DNA of 64,000 bases from Clostridium acidisoli DSM 12555. Lineage in GTDB: Bacteria > Bacillota > Clostridia > Clostridiales > Clostridiaceae. The notes under the pieces were generated by a model. It searched no databases and had not been told where the DNA came from. It saw only the letters and a program-made list of their open reading frames with translations. The position numbers were made by a program, and so were the translations under genes. Below, piece after piece: positions 8,752 to 15,706 of this stretch (position 1 is the first letter of the stretch; each line of letters begins with the position of its first letter). Where the stretch lies: assembly GCF_900176305.1 (NCBI RefSeq), contig NZ_FWXH01000003.1, positions 124,001-188,000 on the forward strand, given 5' to 3'.

Positions 8752-10512
8752 ATGATAGACAGTTTTATAAAAAAAATTGATGAGGTATACAATATAATAT
8801 CGGAACCAATAGACAACATTTACAAAAACATAGCGATAAAAAATTATAAAAGAGAAATGGGAATACAAGAGAAAGAATTATTCTCCATTAAGTATTATAA
8901 ATTTATACAGTTAAATAAAGAAAAGGGAGTAGTTTATACTTCCTTTGAAATAGCGGAGTATATTATAAAAAACACTATAAAAGCAGAGGACATAATAAAT
9001 AATCCATTTATAAAAATAGTTGATCCGGCTTGCGGATCGGGTAATATAATCATTCCATGTTTTTTATATATGTTAAATTTATATTGTGAAAATTTAGAGG
9101 AAATAAATAAAAAAAATAATATTAACATGGAAGAAAAAGATATTCCTGTTCATATTATAAAATACAATTTATTTGGGTTTGATATAGATCAGCATGCATT
9201 AAAGGTATTACAAGTTGATTTGTATAGTATAAGCGGATATGTACACATAGGGAATTTTAATAAAAAAGATTTTTTAATAGAAAAACTAGAAAATAAATTT
9301 GATGTATTTATAAGTAATCCACCGTATGTAGGTCAAAAATCAGTGGATAGAGAATATAGCATTAAATTAAAGAATACATACAGAGAAATGTATAAAGACA
9401 AAGGTGACATTTCATATTGCTTTTTCCAAAAATCCATTTTATATTTAAAAAAAGGTGGGAAACTGTCCTTTATAACTTCCAGATATTTCCTTGAGTCTCC
9501 AAGTGGAGAAACGCTGAGAAAAGTTCTAAAAGAATTATGTTCTATTGAAAAAATAGTTGATTTTTATGGTATAAGACCTTTTAAAAATGCAGGCATTGAT
9601 CCTGTAATTATTTTTTTGAAAAATGAACAAAATATTGACAGATATATAGAGGTAATAAAGCCTAAAATAACTAAAGGAAAGAGTAAAAATGAGTTTTGCA
9701 AATCCTTGTTTAGTGGAATTGGAGAGACCTATAATACATTTTACATAAAGAAAAATTTACTTAACAGTAGCGGATGGATATTAAGAAACGAAAAAGAGAG
9801 AAATATAATAAATAAAATTGAAAAAAACAGTTTTACAAGTTTAGGAAACATATGTAATAGCTTTCAAGGAATAATCACTGGATGTGATAAGGCTTTTATA
9901 GTTGATAAAGATACAATAAAGTGTAAGGACTTAGAACGCGATATATTAAAACCGTGGATAAAAAGTAGCTATATAAAAAAAGGCGAAGTAAAAGAAAATG
10001 ATAAATACATAATTTATTCAGATTCAATTAAAATAGAACAAAATTACCAGGTTTCTCTTAAACATATAAGTAAATATAAAGAAAAACTTCTTAATAGAAG
10101 AGAATGTAGGAATGGAATAAGAAAATGGTATGAATTGCAATGGGGAAGAAATGAAAGTATATTTGAAGGAACTAAAATTGTACTTCCATACAAAGCAGAA
10201 AATAATCGTTTTGCTTTAGACAAAGGCAGCTATTTTAGTGCAGATGTATATGCACTTATACTTAAAGATAATGTACCTTTTACATATGAATATCTTCTCT
10301 ACATACTTAATAGTGATATATATGAATTTTACTTTAAAACCTTTGGTAAAAAATTGGGCGAGAATCTTTATGAATATTATCCCAACAATTTGATGAAGTT
10401 ATGCATTCCAACGATGAGAGAAATTAAAGGCGATACTTATTTATACGAACTTTTTAAATTTACAGATGATGAGATAGAAATAATTAAAAGTAATTATATT
10501 AACGATAAATAA
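8752..10512 (+). CDS. CamA-like orphan adenine-specific DNA methyltransferase
   Basis: A 586-residue N6-adenine methyltransferase with fused target recognition domain (type IIG-like architecture without a nuclease). Motif I is DPACGSGN (residues 91-98, SAM binding) and motif IV is NPPY (189-192, catalysis). The C-terminal half contains FQGIITGCDKAFI, NRRECRNGIRKWYELQWGR and NRFALDKGSYFSADVYA. As I remember the C. difficile CamA sequence (CAAAAA methylase, needed for normal sporulation), these segments are nearly the same there. ATG 8752 is chosen over ATG 8737 because GGAG (8739-8742) sits 9 bases before it. No restriction gene is adjacent, so it is an orphan. It lies between pdaA and the spoIIA region. 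CamA orthology is recall, not alignment. Confidence 0.85.
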   Translation: MIDSFIKKIDEVYNIISEPIDNIYKNIAIKNYKREMGIQEKELFSIKYYKFIQLNKEKGVVYTSFEIAEYIIKNTIKAEDIINNPFIKIVDPACGSGNIIIPCFLYMLNLYCENLEEINKKNNINMEEKDIPVHIIKYNLFGFDIDQHALKVLQVDLYSISGYVHIGNFNKKDFLIEKLENKFDVFISNPPYVGQKSVDREYSIKLKNTYREMYKDKGDISYCFFQKSILYLKKGGKLSFITSRYFLESPSGETLRKVLKELCSIEKIVDFYGIRPFKNAGIDPVIIFLKNEQNIDRYIEVIKPKITKGKSKNEFCKSLFSGIGETYNTFYIKKNLLNSSGWILRNEKERNIINKIEKNSFTSLGNICNSFQGIITGCDKAFIVDKDTIKCKDLERDILKPWIKSSYIKKGEVKENDKYIIYSDSIKIEQNYQVSLKHISKYKEKLLNRRECRNGIRKWYELQWGRNESIFEGTKIVLPYKAENNRFALDKGSYFSADVYALILKDNVPFTYEYLLYILNSDIYEFYFKTFGKKLGENLYEYYPNNLMKLCIPTMREIKGDTYLYELFKFTDDEIEIIKSNYINDK

Positions 10513-10530
10513 AATTTAATCTTAATAGTT

Positions 10531-10690
10531 AGAAATTGCGAAACAAGCTGGTTAAAGATTTTTCCTCTACTGCGTGAGTAAAAAGGTTAAAGATTGCCAG
10601 GGTGGCAAGATTAAAGAATTAACGATGATACCGTTAATGGTGAGAGAATTTGCTTTCAGCAAAAGGTGTTAAGGATGATTTTTCTCCGCT
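10531..10690 (+). repeat. Hairpin-chain element, copy 1a
   Basis: Non-coding. On the + strand four short hairpins are separated by recurring linkers: ATTGCGAAACAA (10535-10546), GTTAAAGATTTTT, hairpin TACT/AGTA (10568-10580), AAAAGGTTAAAGA, hairpin TTGCCA/TGGCAA (10594-10608), GATTAAAGAA, hairpin ATTAACG/CGTTAAT (10618-10638), GGTGAGAGAA (10639-10648), hairpin TTTGCT/AGCAAA (10649-10663), then AGGTGTTAAGGATGA. The same linker order occurs in copy 1b with different stem sequences, so the pairing rather than the primary sequence of the stems is conserved. Function unknown. Confidence 0.7.
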
Positions 10691-10879
10691 ATGCTTCGAA
10701 AAGTCTTTAAACTTAAAATATATAATCTAAAGTATATTGTCATTCGTTTTTTTGACCGAAGGTCGTATATCTTGAGCTTAAACTTTGATAGCACTAAAAA
10801 CTTAAGTAGATAGCTGTTTCCATAAGGCTACGCCTAAAAACAAAACCTACGGTTTAAAACATATAAGTCCAATTACTTT

Positions 10880-11036
10880 AAACTATGAAATTCATCTTTT
10901 GTCTGTTACGTAAGTAACTTCTCTCACCTTTGACGGCTTTAGCCCCGTCAATTCTTCCATCTAGCCGAAGGCTTTCTTTAATCTTTTTATCTAGCTTTAG
11001 CTATGATAAAATTCTTTAGTCTTTGCTTCGCAATCT
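10880..11036 (-). repeat. Hairpin-chain element, copy 1b (inverted partner of 1a)
   Basis: Read on the minus strand it has the same order as copy 1a: ATTGCGAAGCAA (from 11034), a TAAAGAATTTT linker, hairpin TAGCT/AGCTA (10992-11004), AAAAAGATTAAAGAA, hairpin AGCC/GGCT (10963-10973), GATGGAAGAA, hairpin TTGACGG/CCGTCAA (10930-10951), GGTGAGAGAA (10919-10928), hairpin GTTAC/GTAAC (10905-10918), AAAAGATGAA. Copies 1a and 1b face each other. The 190 bases between them hold more small GTA- and TTCG-loop hairpins and no open reading frame of note. The whole 10513-11055 gap lies between the convergent methyltransferase and speE genes. Confidence 0.7.
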
Positions 11037-11055
11037 CTTTATATTATGAAAAATA

Positions 11056-11886
11056 TTATTTAGTGATTAAATCTTCAACATATTTAGGTAAAGCAAATGA
11101 TGACTTGTGTATTTTCTTTGTGTAATATTTTGTATCAAACTCTACAGTAGTATCTAAGTTTGCATTTTCAGGGTCATATTTTTTAGAACCAATTGTAAAA
11201 CTCCAATATCCACCAGGATAAGTTGGAATTGCGGCCATAAAAAGTTTTGTAATGGCAAAAGTTTCTTTTGCATCATTAAATACCTTTTTCACTACATCAG
11301 GAAGATAAAATGGAGTTTCCGTTTGAGCAACAAAAATTCCGTCATCAGTTAGACATTCTGATATCTCCTTATAAAAACTTCCACCAAATAGACCTTCAGC
11401 TGCACCAAATGGGTCTGTAGAGTCAACAATTATAACATCAAATTCATTTTTATGTTCATGGACATATTTTATTCCATCACCTATAAAGACTTCACATCTT
11501 GGATCATCAAGAGCACAACTTATTTCAGGTAAATATTTTTTACATTCAATAACAACAGCTTCATCGATTTCACATAAAACAGCTTTTTCAACAGAAGGGT
11601 GCTTTAAAATTTCTCTTATTGCACCACCATCTCCGCCACCTACAACTAATACTTTTTTTGGATTTGGATGAGTGAAAAGGGGAATATGTGTAATCATTTC
11701 ATGATATACAAATTCATCTTTTATTGTAGTTTGAACTATACCATCAAGAACTAACATTCTTCCAAAAAAATTAGTATCTAATATTGCTAAATCTTGATAT
11801 TCAGTTTTTTTTCTAACCAAAGTTTCTTTAACTTTATATGTCATAACAGCATCTTCAATTTGAGCCTCTTTTAACCACATTTCCAT
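11056..11886 (-). CDS. speE: Polyamine aminopropyltransferase (spermidine synthase)
   Basis: SpeE transfers the aminopropyl group of decarboxylated SAM to putrescine, giving spermidine, in the cytosol. The 276-residue protein has the expected length and motifs: [19 protein letters not shown] at the N-terminus, the nucleotide-binding [33 protein letters not shown] with the catalytic aspartate, and [13 protein letters not shown] 11886 is chosen because AGGAGG lies 8 bases upstream; an ATG at 11925 lacks a binding site. The gene is monocistronic and divergent from spoIIAA. No speA or speD is adjacent. Confidence 0.93.
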   Translation of the reverse strand: MEMWLKEAQIEDAVMTYKVKETLVRKKTEYQDLAILDTNFFGRMLVLDGIVQTTIKDEFVYHEMITHIPLFTHPNPKKVLVVGGGDGGAIREILKHPSVEKAVLCEIDEAVVIECKKYLPEISCALDDPRCEVFIGDGIKYVHEHKNEFDVIIVDSTDPFGAAEGLFGGSFYKEISECLTDDGIFVAQTETPFYLPDVVKKVFNDAKETFAITKLFMAAIPTYPGGYWSFTIGSKKYDPENANLDTTVEFDTKYYTKKIHKSSFALPKYVEDLITK

Positions 11887-12043
11887 AAATATTACCTCCT
11901 TATAACTATAAAATAGCAATAACATTATAACAAATAAGAGTAATATAGGGAATGTTTTATTAAAAATAAATTTATTTAAAGGTAGTATAAAAATTGATTT
12001 AATGGTAAATAATAAAAATAACTATATAAATATAAAACTAAAT

Positions 12044-12070
12044 AAAGGAAAAATAGTTATAATATAGAAT
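12044..12070 (+). promoter_or_regulatory. Candidate SigH promoter of the spoIIA operon
   Basis: AAAGGAAAA at 12044-12052 fits the SigH -35 consensus RnAGGAwWW, and ATAGAAT at 12064-12070 fits the -10 RnnGAAT, with an 11-base spacer. It lies 53 bases before the spoIIAA start. SigH/Spo0A control of spoIIA is established in Bacillus; its use here is inferred. Confidence 0.6.
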
Positions 12071-12122
12071 ATATAAGATGAACTGAAATTCGTTTAACTT
12101 TTGTATCTGGGGGGAGATAAAT

Positions 12123-12458
12123 TTGTATTTAGAATTTGAAACTAGTGGTGATAAACTTATATTAGTGCTTAATGGTGAATTAGATCATCATAGTGCAGAG
12201 GAGGTAAGAAATAAAATTGATGATATAATAAACAGGATTGGTACAAACAATGTTATTATGGACTTTAATAATGTAACTTTTATGGATAGCTCTGGAATTG
12301 GAGTAATAATTGGTAGATATAAAAAAATAGTGGCAAAGAATGGAAATATATGTATAACAGGGGTTAAGGGATCTGTTGAAAGAGTATTTGAGCTGTCTGG
12401 ACTTTTCAAAATTATAAAAGTTTATAAAACTTTAGAAGAAGCAATTAATATAATTTAA
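12123..12458 (+). CDS. spoIIAA: Anti-sigma F factor antagonist SpoIIAA
   Basis: A 111-residue STAS-domain protein. When unphosphorylated it binds SpoIIAB and frees SigF in the forespore. The phosphorylation site lies in the conserved [15 protein letters not shown] segment (second Ser of the SS pair, about residue 58). The TTG start follows the strong GGGGGGAG at 12110-12117. It is the first gene of spoIIAA-spoIIAB-sigF and lies behind a candidate SigH promoter. Length and order match the operon of other endospore formers. Confidence 0.95.
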   Translation: MYLEFETSGDKLILVLNGELDHHSAEEVRNKIDDIINRIGTNNVIMDFNNVTFMDSSGIGVIIGRYKKIVAKNGNICITGVKGSVERVFELSGLFKIIKVYKTLEEAINII

Positions 12459-12481
12459 CCATTGGTTTTGGGGGGATAAAA

Positions 12482-12910
12482 ATGTACGACAATATGATGA
12501 AAATTGAGTTCTTAAGTAAATCTCAAAATGAAAGTTTCGCAAGAGTTGCAGTGGCTGCTTTTGCATCACAACTGGATCCAACAATCGAAGAAATTTCTGA
12601 CGTAAAAACTGCTGTGTCAGAAGCAGTTACAAATGCAATAATACATGGTTATGGAGAAAAGGAAGATGGAATAGTAGCAATTGAGGCGGAACTTAATAAA
12701 AATGAAATAAAAATTACAGTTATAGATAAAGGTTACGGAATTGATGATATTAACAAAGCAAGAGAACCACTATATACTTCAAGACCTGATTTGGAAAGGT
12801 CTGGTATGGGGTTTACAGTAATGGAGACATTTATGGATAGCGTAGAAATAGAGTCAGAACAAAATGTTGGTACAAGGATTCAGATGAAAAAAACATTTTC
12901 TTCGCTTTAA
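12482..12910 (+). CDS. spoIIAB: Anti-sigma F factor / SpoIIAA kinase SpoIIAB
   Basis: A GHKL-fold serine kinase and anti-sigma factor of 142 residues. It holds SigF inactive and phosphorylates SpoIIAA. The N box is [13 protein letters not shown] (about residues 47-59), followed by the ATP-binding [10 protein letters not shown] and the glycine-rich [12 protein letters not shown]. The ATG follows GGGGGG at 12470-12475. It lies 23 bases after spoIIAA and 51 before sigF. Identity is clear from motifs and context. Confidence 0.95.
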   Translation: MYDNMMKIEFLSKSQNESFARVAVAAFASQLDPTIEEISDVKTAVSEAVTNAIIHGYGEKEDGIVAIEAELNKNEIKITVIDKGYGIDDINKAREPLYTSRPDLERSGMGFTVMETFMDSVEIESEQNVGTRIQMKKTFSSL

Positions 12911-12961
12911 TATATGATGTTCTAGTGAAAGGAGTGAAATACGAGTTTATACTTGGAAACT

Positions 12962-13717
12962 ATGGGTAATGAAGCTATTAAAAAAGATGGCCATGATTAT
13001 GAGAGAAATTTAGAATTAATACAAATGTCACAAATTGGGAATAAAAAAGCGTTAGATGAGTTAGTAGAAAATAATTTGCCGCTTGTATCCTCAATAAGCA
13101 GAAAGTTTTTGAATAGAGGTTATGAGTATGATGATATTTTTCAAATAGGTTGTTTAGGACTTGTTAAAGCAGTAAATAATTTTGATACAAAATATCAAGT
13201 TAAATTTTCTACATATGCTGTGCCAATGATAATAGGAGAAATAAAGAGATTTTTGAGAGATGACGGAATAATTAAAGTTAGTAGAAGTATAAAAAATACT
13301 GCTAAAAAAATTCATTATGATAAAGAGGCATTGATAAAGAAATTAAACAGGAATCCTACACTTAACGAATTGTCTGAGTATTCTGGTATAAACGTAGAAG
13401 ATATTTTAATAGCAACCGAATCATCTAATAATCTTCAATACTTATACGATGTAATACATCAAGATGATGGTTCGCCAGTAATGTTAATTGATAAACTTAG
13501 CCAAACTTCTGGTGGAGATGATGAAGTGTTAGATAATATAGCACTTAAAGACGTATTAAAAGATTTAGATAAAAAATCTAGGCAGGTAATAGTTCTTAGA
13601 TATTTTAAAGATAAAACACAAATACAAGTTGCAAAATTACTTGGCATAAGTCAAGTACAAGTGTCTAGAATAGAAAAAAAGGTGCTAAAGGTTATGAAAG
13701 AAAAATTAAGTGGATAG
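12962..13717 (+). CDS. sigF: RNA polymerase sporulation sigma factor SigF
   Basis: The first forespore-specific sigma factor, about 251 residues. Region 2 is seen in YDDIFQIGCLGLVKAVNNFD and YAVPMIIGEIKRFLRDDG, and region 4 in VIVLRYFKDKTQIQVAKLLG plus the helix-turn-helix ISQVQVSRIEKKVL. The start is uncertain. The good ribosome binding site GGAGTG (12931-12936) is 25 bases before ATG 12962 and 16 before an alternative TTG at 12953, and no other in-frame start exists because a stop lies at 12935-12937. A hairpin terminator overlaps its last codons. Confidence 0.94.
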   Translation: MGNEAIKKDGHDYERNLELIQMSQIGNKKALDELVENNLPLVSSISRKFLNRGYEYDDIFQIGCLGLVKAVNNFDTKYQVKFSTYAVPMIIGEIKRFLRDDGIIKVSRSIKNTAKKIHYDKEALIKKLNRNPTLNELSEYSGINVEDILIATESSNNLQYLYDVIHQDDGSPVMLIDKLSQTSGGDDEVLDNIALKDVLKDLDKKSRQVIVLRYFKDKTQIQVAKLLGISQVQVSRIEKKVLKVMKEKLSG

Positions 13718-13747
13718 ATTAAAATTCTATGCACTTAATTTTTTTTT
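13702..13747 (+). terminator. Terminator of the spoIIA operon, overlapping the end of sigF
   Basis: AAAATTAAGTG (13702-13712) and ATAGA pair with TCTAT and CACTTAATTTT on the far side, with an A+T-rich loop and a long T run to 13747. The stem includes the last sigF codons. It separates sigF from spoVAC. Confidence 0.8.
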
Positions 13748-13751
13748 GAAT

Positions 13752-13780
13752 GTTTAAAATTAAATTAAATGCAAACAATA
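13752..13780 (+). promoter_or_regulatory. Candidate forespore (SigF/SigG-type) promoter of spoVACDE
   Basis: GTTTA at 13752-13756, then 14 bases, then GCAAACAATA at 13771-13780, close to the forespore consensus GYWTA-N15-GGnnAnAnTW. It lies between the sigF terminator and spoVAC. The spoVA genes are SigG-dependent in Bacillus. The match is short and A+T-rich DNA gives chance hits, so confidence is limited. Confidence 0.4.
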
Positions 13781-13802
13781 TTTATGAAGGGAGTTAATGA
13801 AT

Positions 13803-14255
13803 ATGGAATCTAGAGAGAAAAAAATTAAAGATAAATTTCATAAGGTAACTGATGAAAGTTCTCCTAAATCAAAGCTATTTAAAAATTGTATTTGTGCTTT
13901 TATAGTTGGTGGTATAATCTGTGACGTAGGCCAATTTTTTAATAATTATTTATTAGGGTGGGGGATGTCTCCTGAAAATACAAGTTCTTGGGTAACAATA
14001 ATTATGATATTTATAGGCGCTCTTTTAACAGGAATAGGAGTATATGATAAAATTGCAAACTTTGCAGGAGCTGGAACGGTAGTGCCAATTACTGGATTTG
14101 CCAATTCTATTGTTTCTCCAGCAATAGAATTTAAAAAAGAGGGATATATCCTTGGGGTTGGAGCAAAAATGTTTACAATTGCAGGGCCTGTATTGGTATA
14201 TGGAATAGGCTCATCAATAATAGTTGGTGTAATATACTATTTTATAAGTAGGTGA
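13803..14255 (+). CDS. spoVAC: Stage V sporulation protein AC
   Basis: SpoVAC is an inner spore membrane protein of the dipicolinate channel and behaves as a mechanosensitive channel in Bacillus germination. This 150-residue protein has a charged N-terminus, then membrane segments (CICAFIVGGIICDVGQFF, VTIIMIFIGALLTGIGVYD, LVYGIGSSIIVGVIYYFI) and the family signature GAGTVVPITGFANSIVSPAIEFKK. ATG 13803 is preferred over ATG 13797 because AGGGAG (13788-13793) is then 9 rather than 3 bases away. It overlaps or abuts spoVAD. Confidence 0.94.
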   Translation: MESREKKIKDKFHKVTDESSPKSKLFKNCICAFIVGGIICDVGQFFNNYLLGWGMSPENTSSWVTIIMIFIGALLTGIGVYDKIANFAGAGTVVPITGFANSIVSPAIEFKKEGYILGVGAKMFTIAGPVLVYGIGSSIIVGVIYYFISR

Positions 14256-14260
14256 TAAAT

Positions 14261-15271
14261 TTGGGTAAGAGAGTAGGAAAGCAGTCAATAAAATTGGATA
14301 GTAAACCTAAAATTATTTCAACTTATTCGGTGGTTGGACCTAAGGAAGGAGATGGGCCTTTAGGCAAATATTTTGATTTAGTATTGAAAGATGATTTAAA
14401 TGGTCAAAAAAGTTATGAGAAGGCAGAAAGTAGTATATTATATAATGCAATAACTTCATGTTTAAAATTGGCTAACCTAAAAGAAAGTGATGTAAACTAT
14501 CTTTTAGCTGGAGATTTATTAAATCAAATTAGCTCTTCCAATTTTGCAGCAAGAGATCTTGATATACCTTTTATTGGATTATATGGTGCATGTTCAACTA
14601 TGACAGAATCACTAGGACTTGGAGCACTTTTAATGGAAGGTGGTTTTGCTAACTATATTATTGCAGCTACATCATCACATTTTTCATCTGCTGAGAGGCA
14701 GTTTAGATTTCCACTAGAATATGGCAGCCAAAGACATCCAACGGCTCATTGGACAGTAACAGGTGCAGGTGCAATGCTTCTAGGTAAAGAAGGGAATTTT
14801 CCATGCATAACATATGTAACAACCGGGAAAGTCAAGGATTACGGAATTACGGATGCAAATAATATGGGAGCTTCAATGGCACCAGCAGCTATTGATACAA
14901 TAAAACAGCATTTTCTAGATACGGGTAGAACTCCAGAAGATTATGATCTTATTGCCACTGGGGATTTGGGAAAGTATGGCAAAGACATTACATTAAAATT
15001 ACTAAAAGAGTACGGGTATGATATAGAGAAAACTTACATTGATTGTGGGGATGAGATTTATGGAACAAACCAAGAAGTAAATGCAGGTGGTAGTGGATGT
15101 GGTTGCTCAGCCGTAGTAGATTGTGGATATATATATAAAAATATTATGAGTGGTAAATTAAAAAAAGTTTTAATACTTTCTACAGGAGCACTTCTCAGCA
15201 CTACATCAACACTTCAAGGAGAAACAATTCCAGGTATAGCTCATGCAGTTTCAATAGAGTTTGGAGAGTGA
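14261..15271 (+). CDS. spoVAD: Stage V sporulation protein AD
   Basis: SpoVAD has a thiolase-like fold and binds dipicolinic acid for uptake into the forespore and release at germination. The protein has 336 residues. Family segments include ACSTMTESLGLGALLMEGG (about 108-126), SSHFSSAERQFRFPLEYG and QRHPTAHWTVTGAGAM, with a glycine-rich AGGSGCGCSAVV near the end. TTG 14261 is chosen because AGGTGA (14250-14255) is 5 bases before it; an in-frame GTG at 14252 would lie in that site. It sits between spoVAC and spoVAE. Confidence 0.95.
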   Translation: MGKRVGKQSIKLDSKPKIISTYSVVGPKEGDGPLGKYFDLVLKDDLNGQKSYEKAESSILYNAITSCLKLANLKESDVNYLLAGDLLNQISSSNFAARDLDIPFIGLYGACSTMTESLGLGALLMEGGFANYIIAATSSHFSSAERQFRFPLEYGSQRHPTAHWTVTGAGAMLLGKEGNFPCITYVTTGKVKDYGITDANNMGASMAPAAIDTIKQHFLDTGRTPEDYDLIATGDLGKYGKDITLKLLKEYGYDIEKTYIDCGDEIYGTNQEVNAGGSGCGCSAVVDCGYIYKNIMSGKLKKVLILSTGALLSTTSTLQGETIPGIAHAVSIEFGE

Positions 15272-15275
15272 TTAT

Positions 15276-15632
15276 ATGGACTATTTAATGGCTTTTATCA
15301 TTGGTGGTGTAATTTGTGTTATTGGTCAAATACTTATGGATAAAACTTCGCTTACTCCAGCTAGAGTAGTGGTTTCTTTTGTTACTATTGGGGTTATTTT
15401 AGGTGCATTTAATATTTATGGTTTTTTGGTTAAAATTGGTGGAGCAGGGGCTACAGTTCCAATAACGGGTTTTGGATATAGTCTTGCTAAATCCACCATG
15501 AAAGAAGTAAATTCAGGTGGCATACTTGGAGCTTTTACAGGTGGAATTAAAGGTACAGCTGGTGGAATTGGAGCAGCTATATTATTTGGATACATTATGG
15601 CACTTATATTTAATCCAAAAACAAAAGGATAG
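15276..15632 (+). CDS. spoVAE: Stage V sporulation protein AE
   Basis: A 118-residue membrane protein of the SpoVA complex, related to SpoVAC. It has several hydrophobic helices (LMAFIIGGVICVIGQILMD, VVSFVTIGVILGAFNIYGF) and the shared family signature GAGATVPITGFGYSLAKSTM. ATG 15276 follows GGAGAG (15263-15268), which lies inside the end of spoVAD, so the genes overlap translationally. The operon here has only C, D and E; no spoVAA/AB/AF is adjacent, as is usual in clostridia. Confidence 0.94.
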   Translation: MDYLMAFIIGGVICVIGQILMDKTSLTPARVVVSFVTIGVILGAFNIYGFLVKIGGAGATVPITGFGYSLAKSTMKEVNSGGILGAFTGGIKGTAGGIGAAILFGYIMALIFNPKTKG

Positions 15633-15642
15633 ATAGGAAGTA

Positions 15643-15692
15643 AAAAAATAAAGGAGTATGTTTTTTGTTTAGAACATACTCCTTTATTTTTT
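15643..15692. terminator. Bidirectional terminator between spoVAE and the PBP gene
   Basis: A perfect 20-bp inverted repeat (AAAAAATAAAGGAGTATGTT at 15643-15662; complement at 15673-15692) with a 10-base loop and A/T flanks on both sides, serving the convergent spoVA and penicillin-binding protein transcripts. Confidence 0.9.
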
Positions 15693-15706
15693 ATAAACTT
15701 GGATAA

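Noticed and set aside
10513-11055. Transposon or insertion sequence at the repeat block
   Set aside because: No transposase frame, no terminal inverted repeats of a single mobile unit and no target duplication could be seen; the inverted symmetry comes from two opposed hairpin chains.
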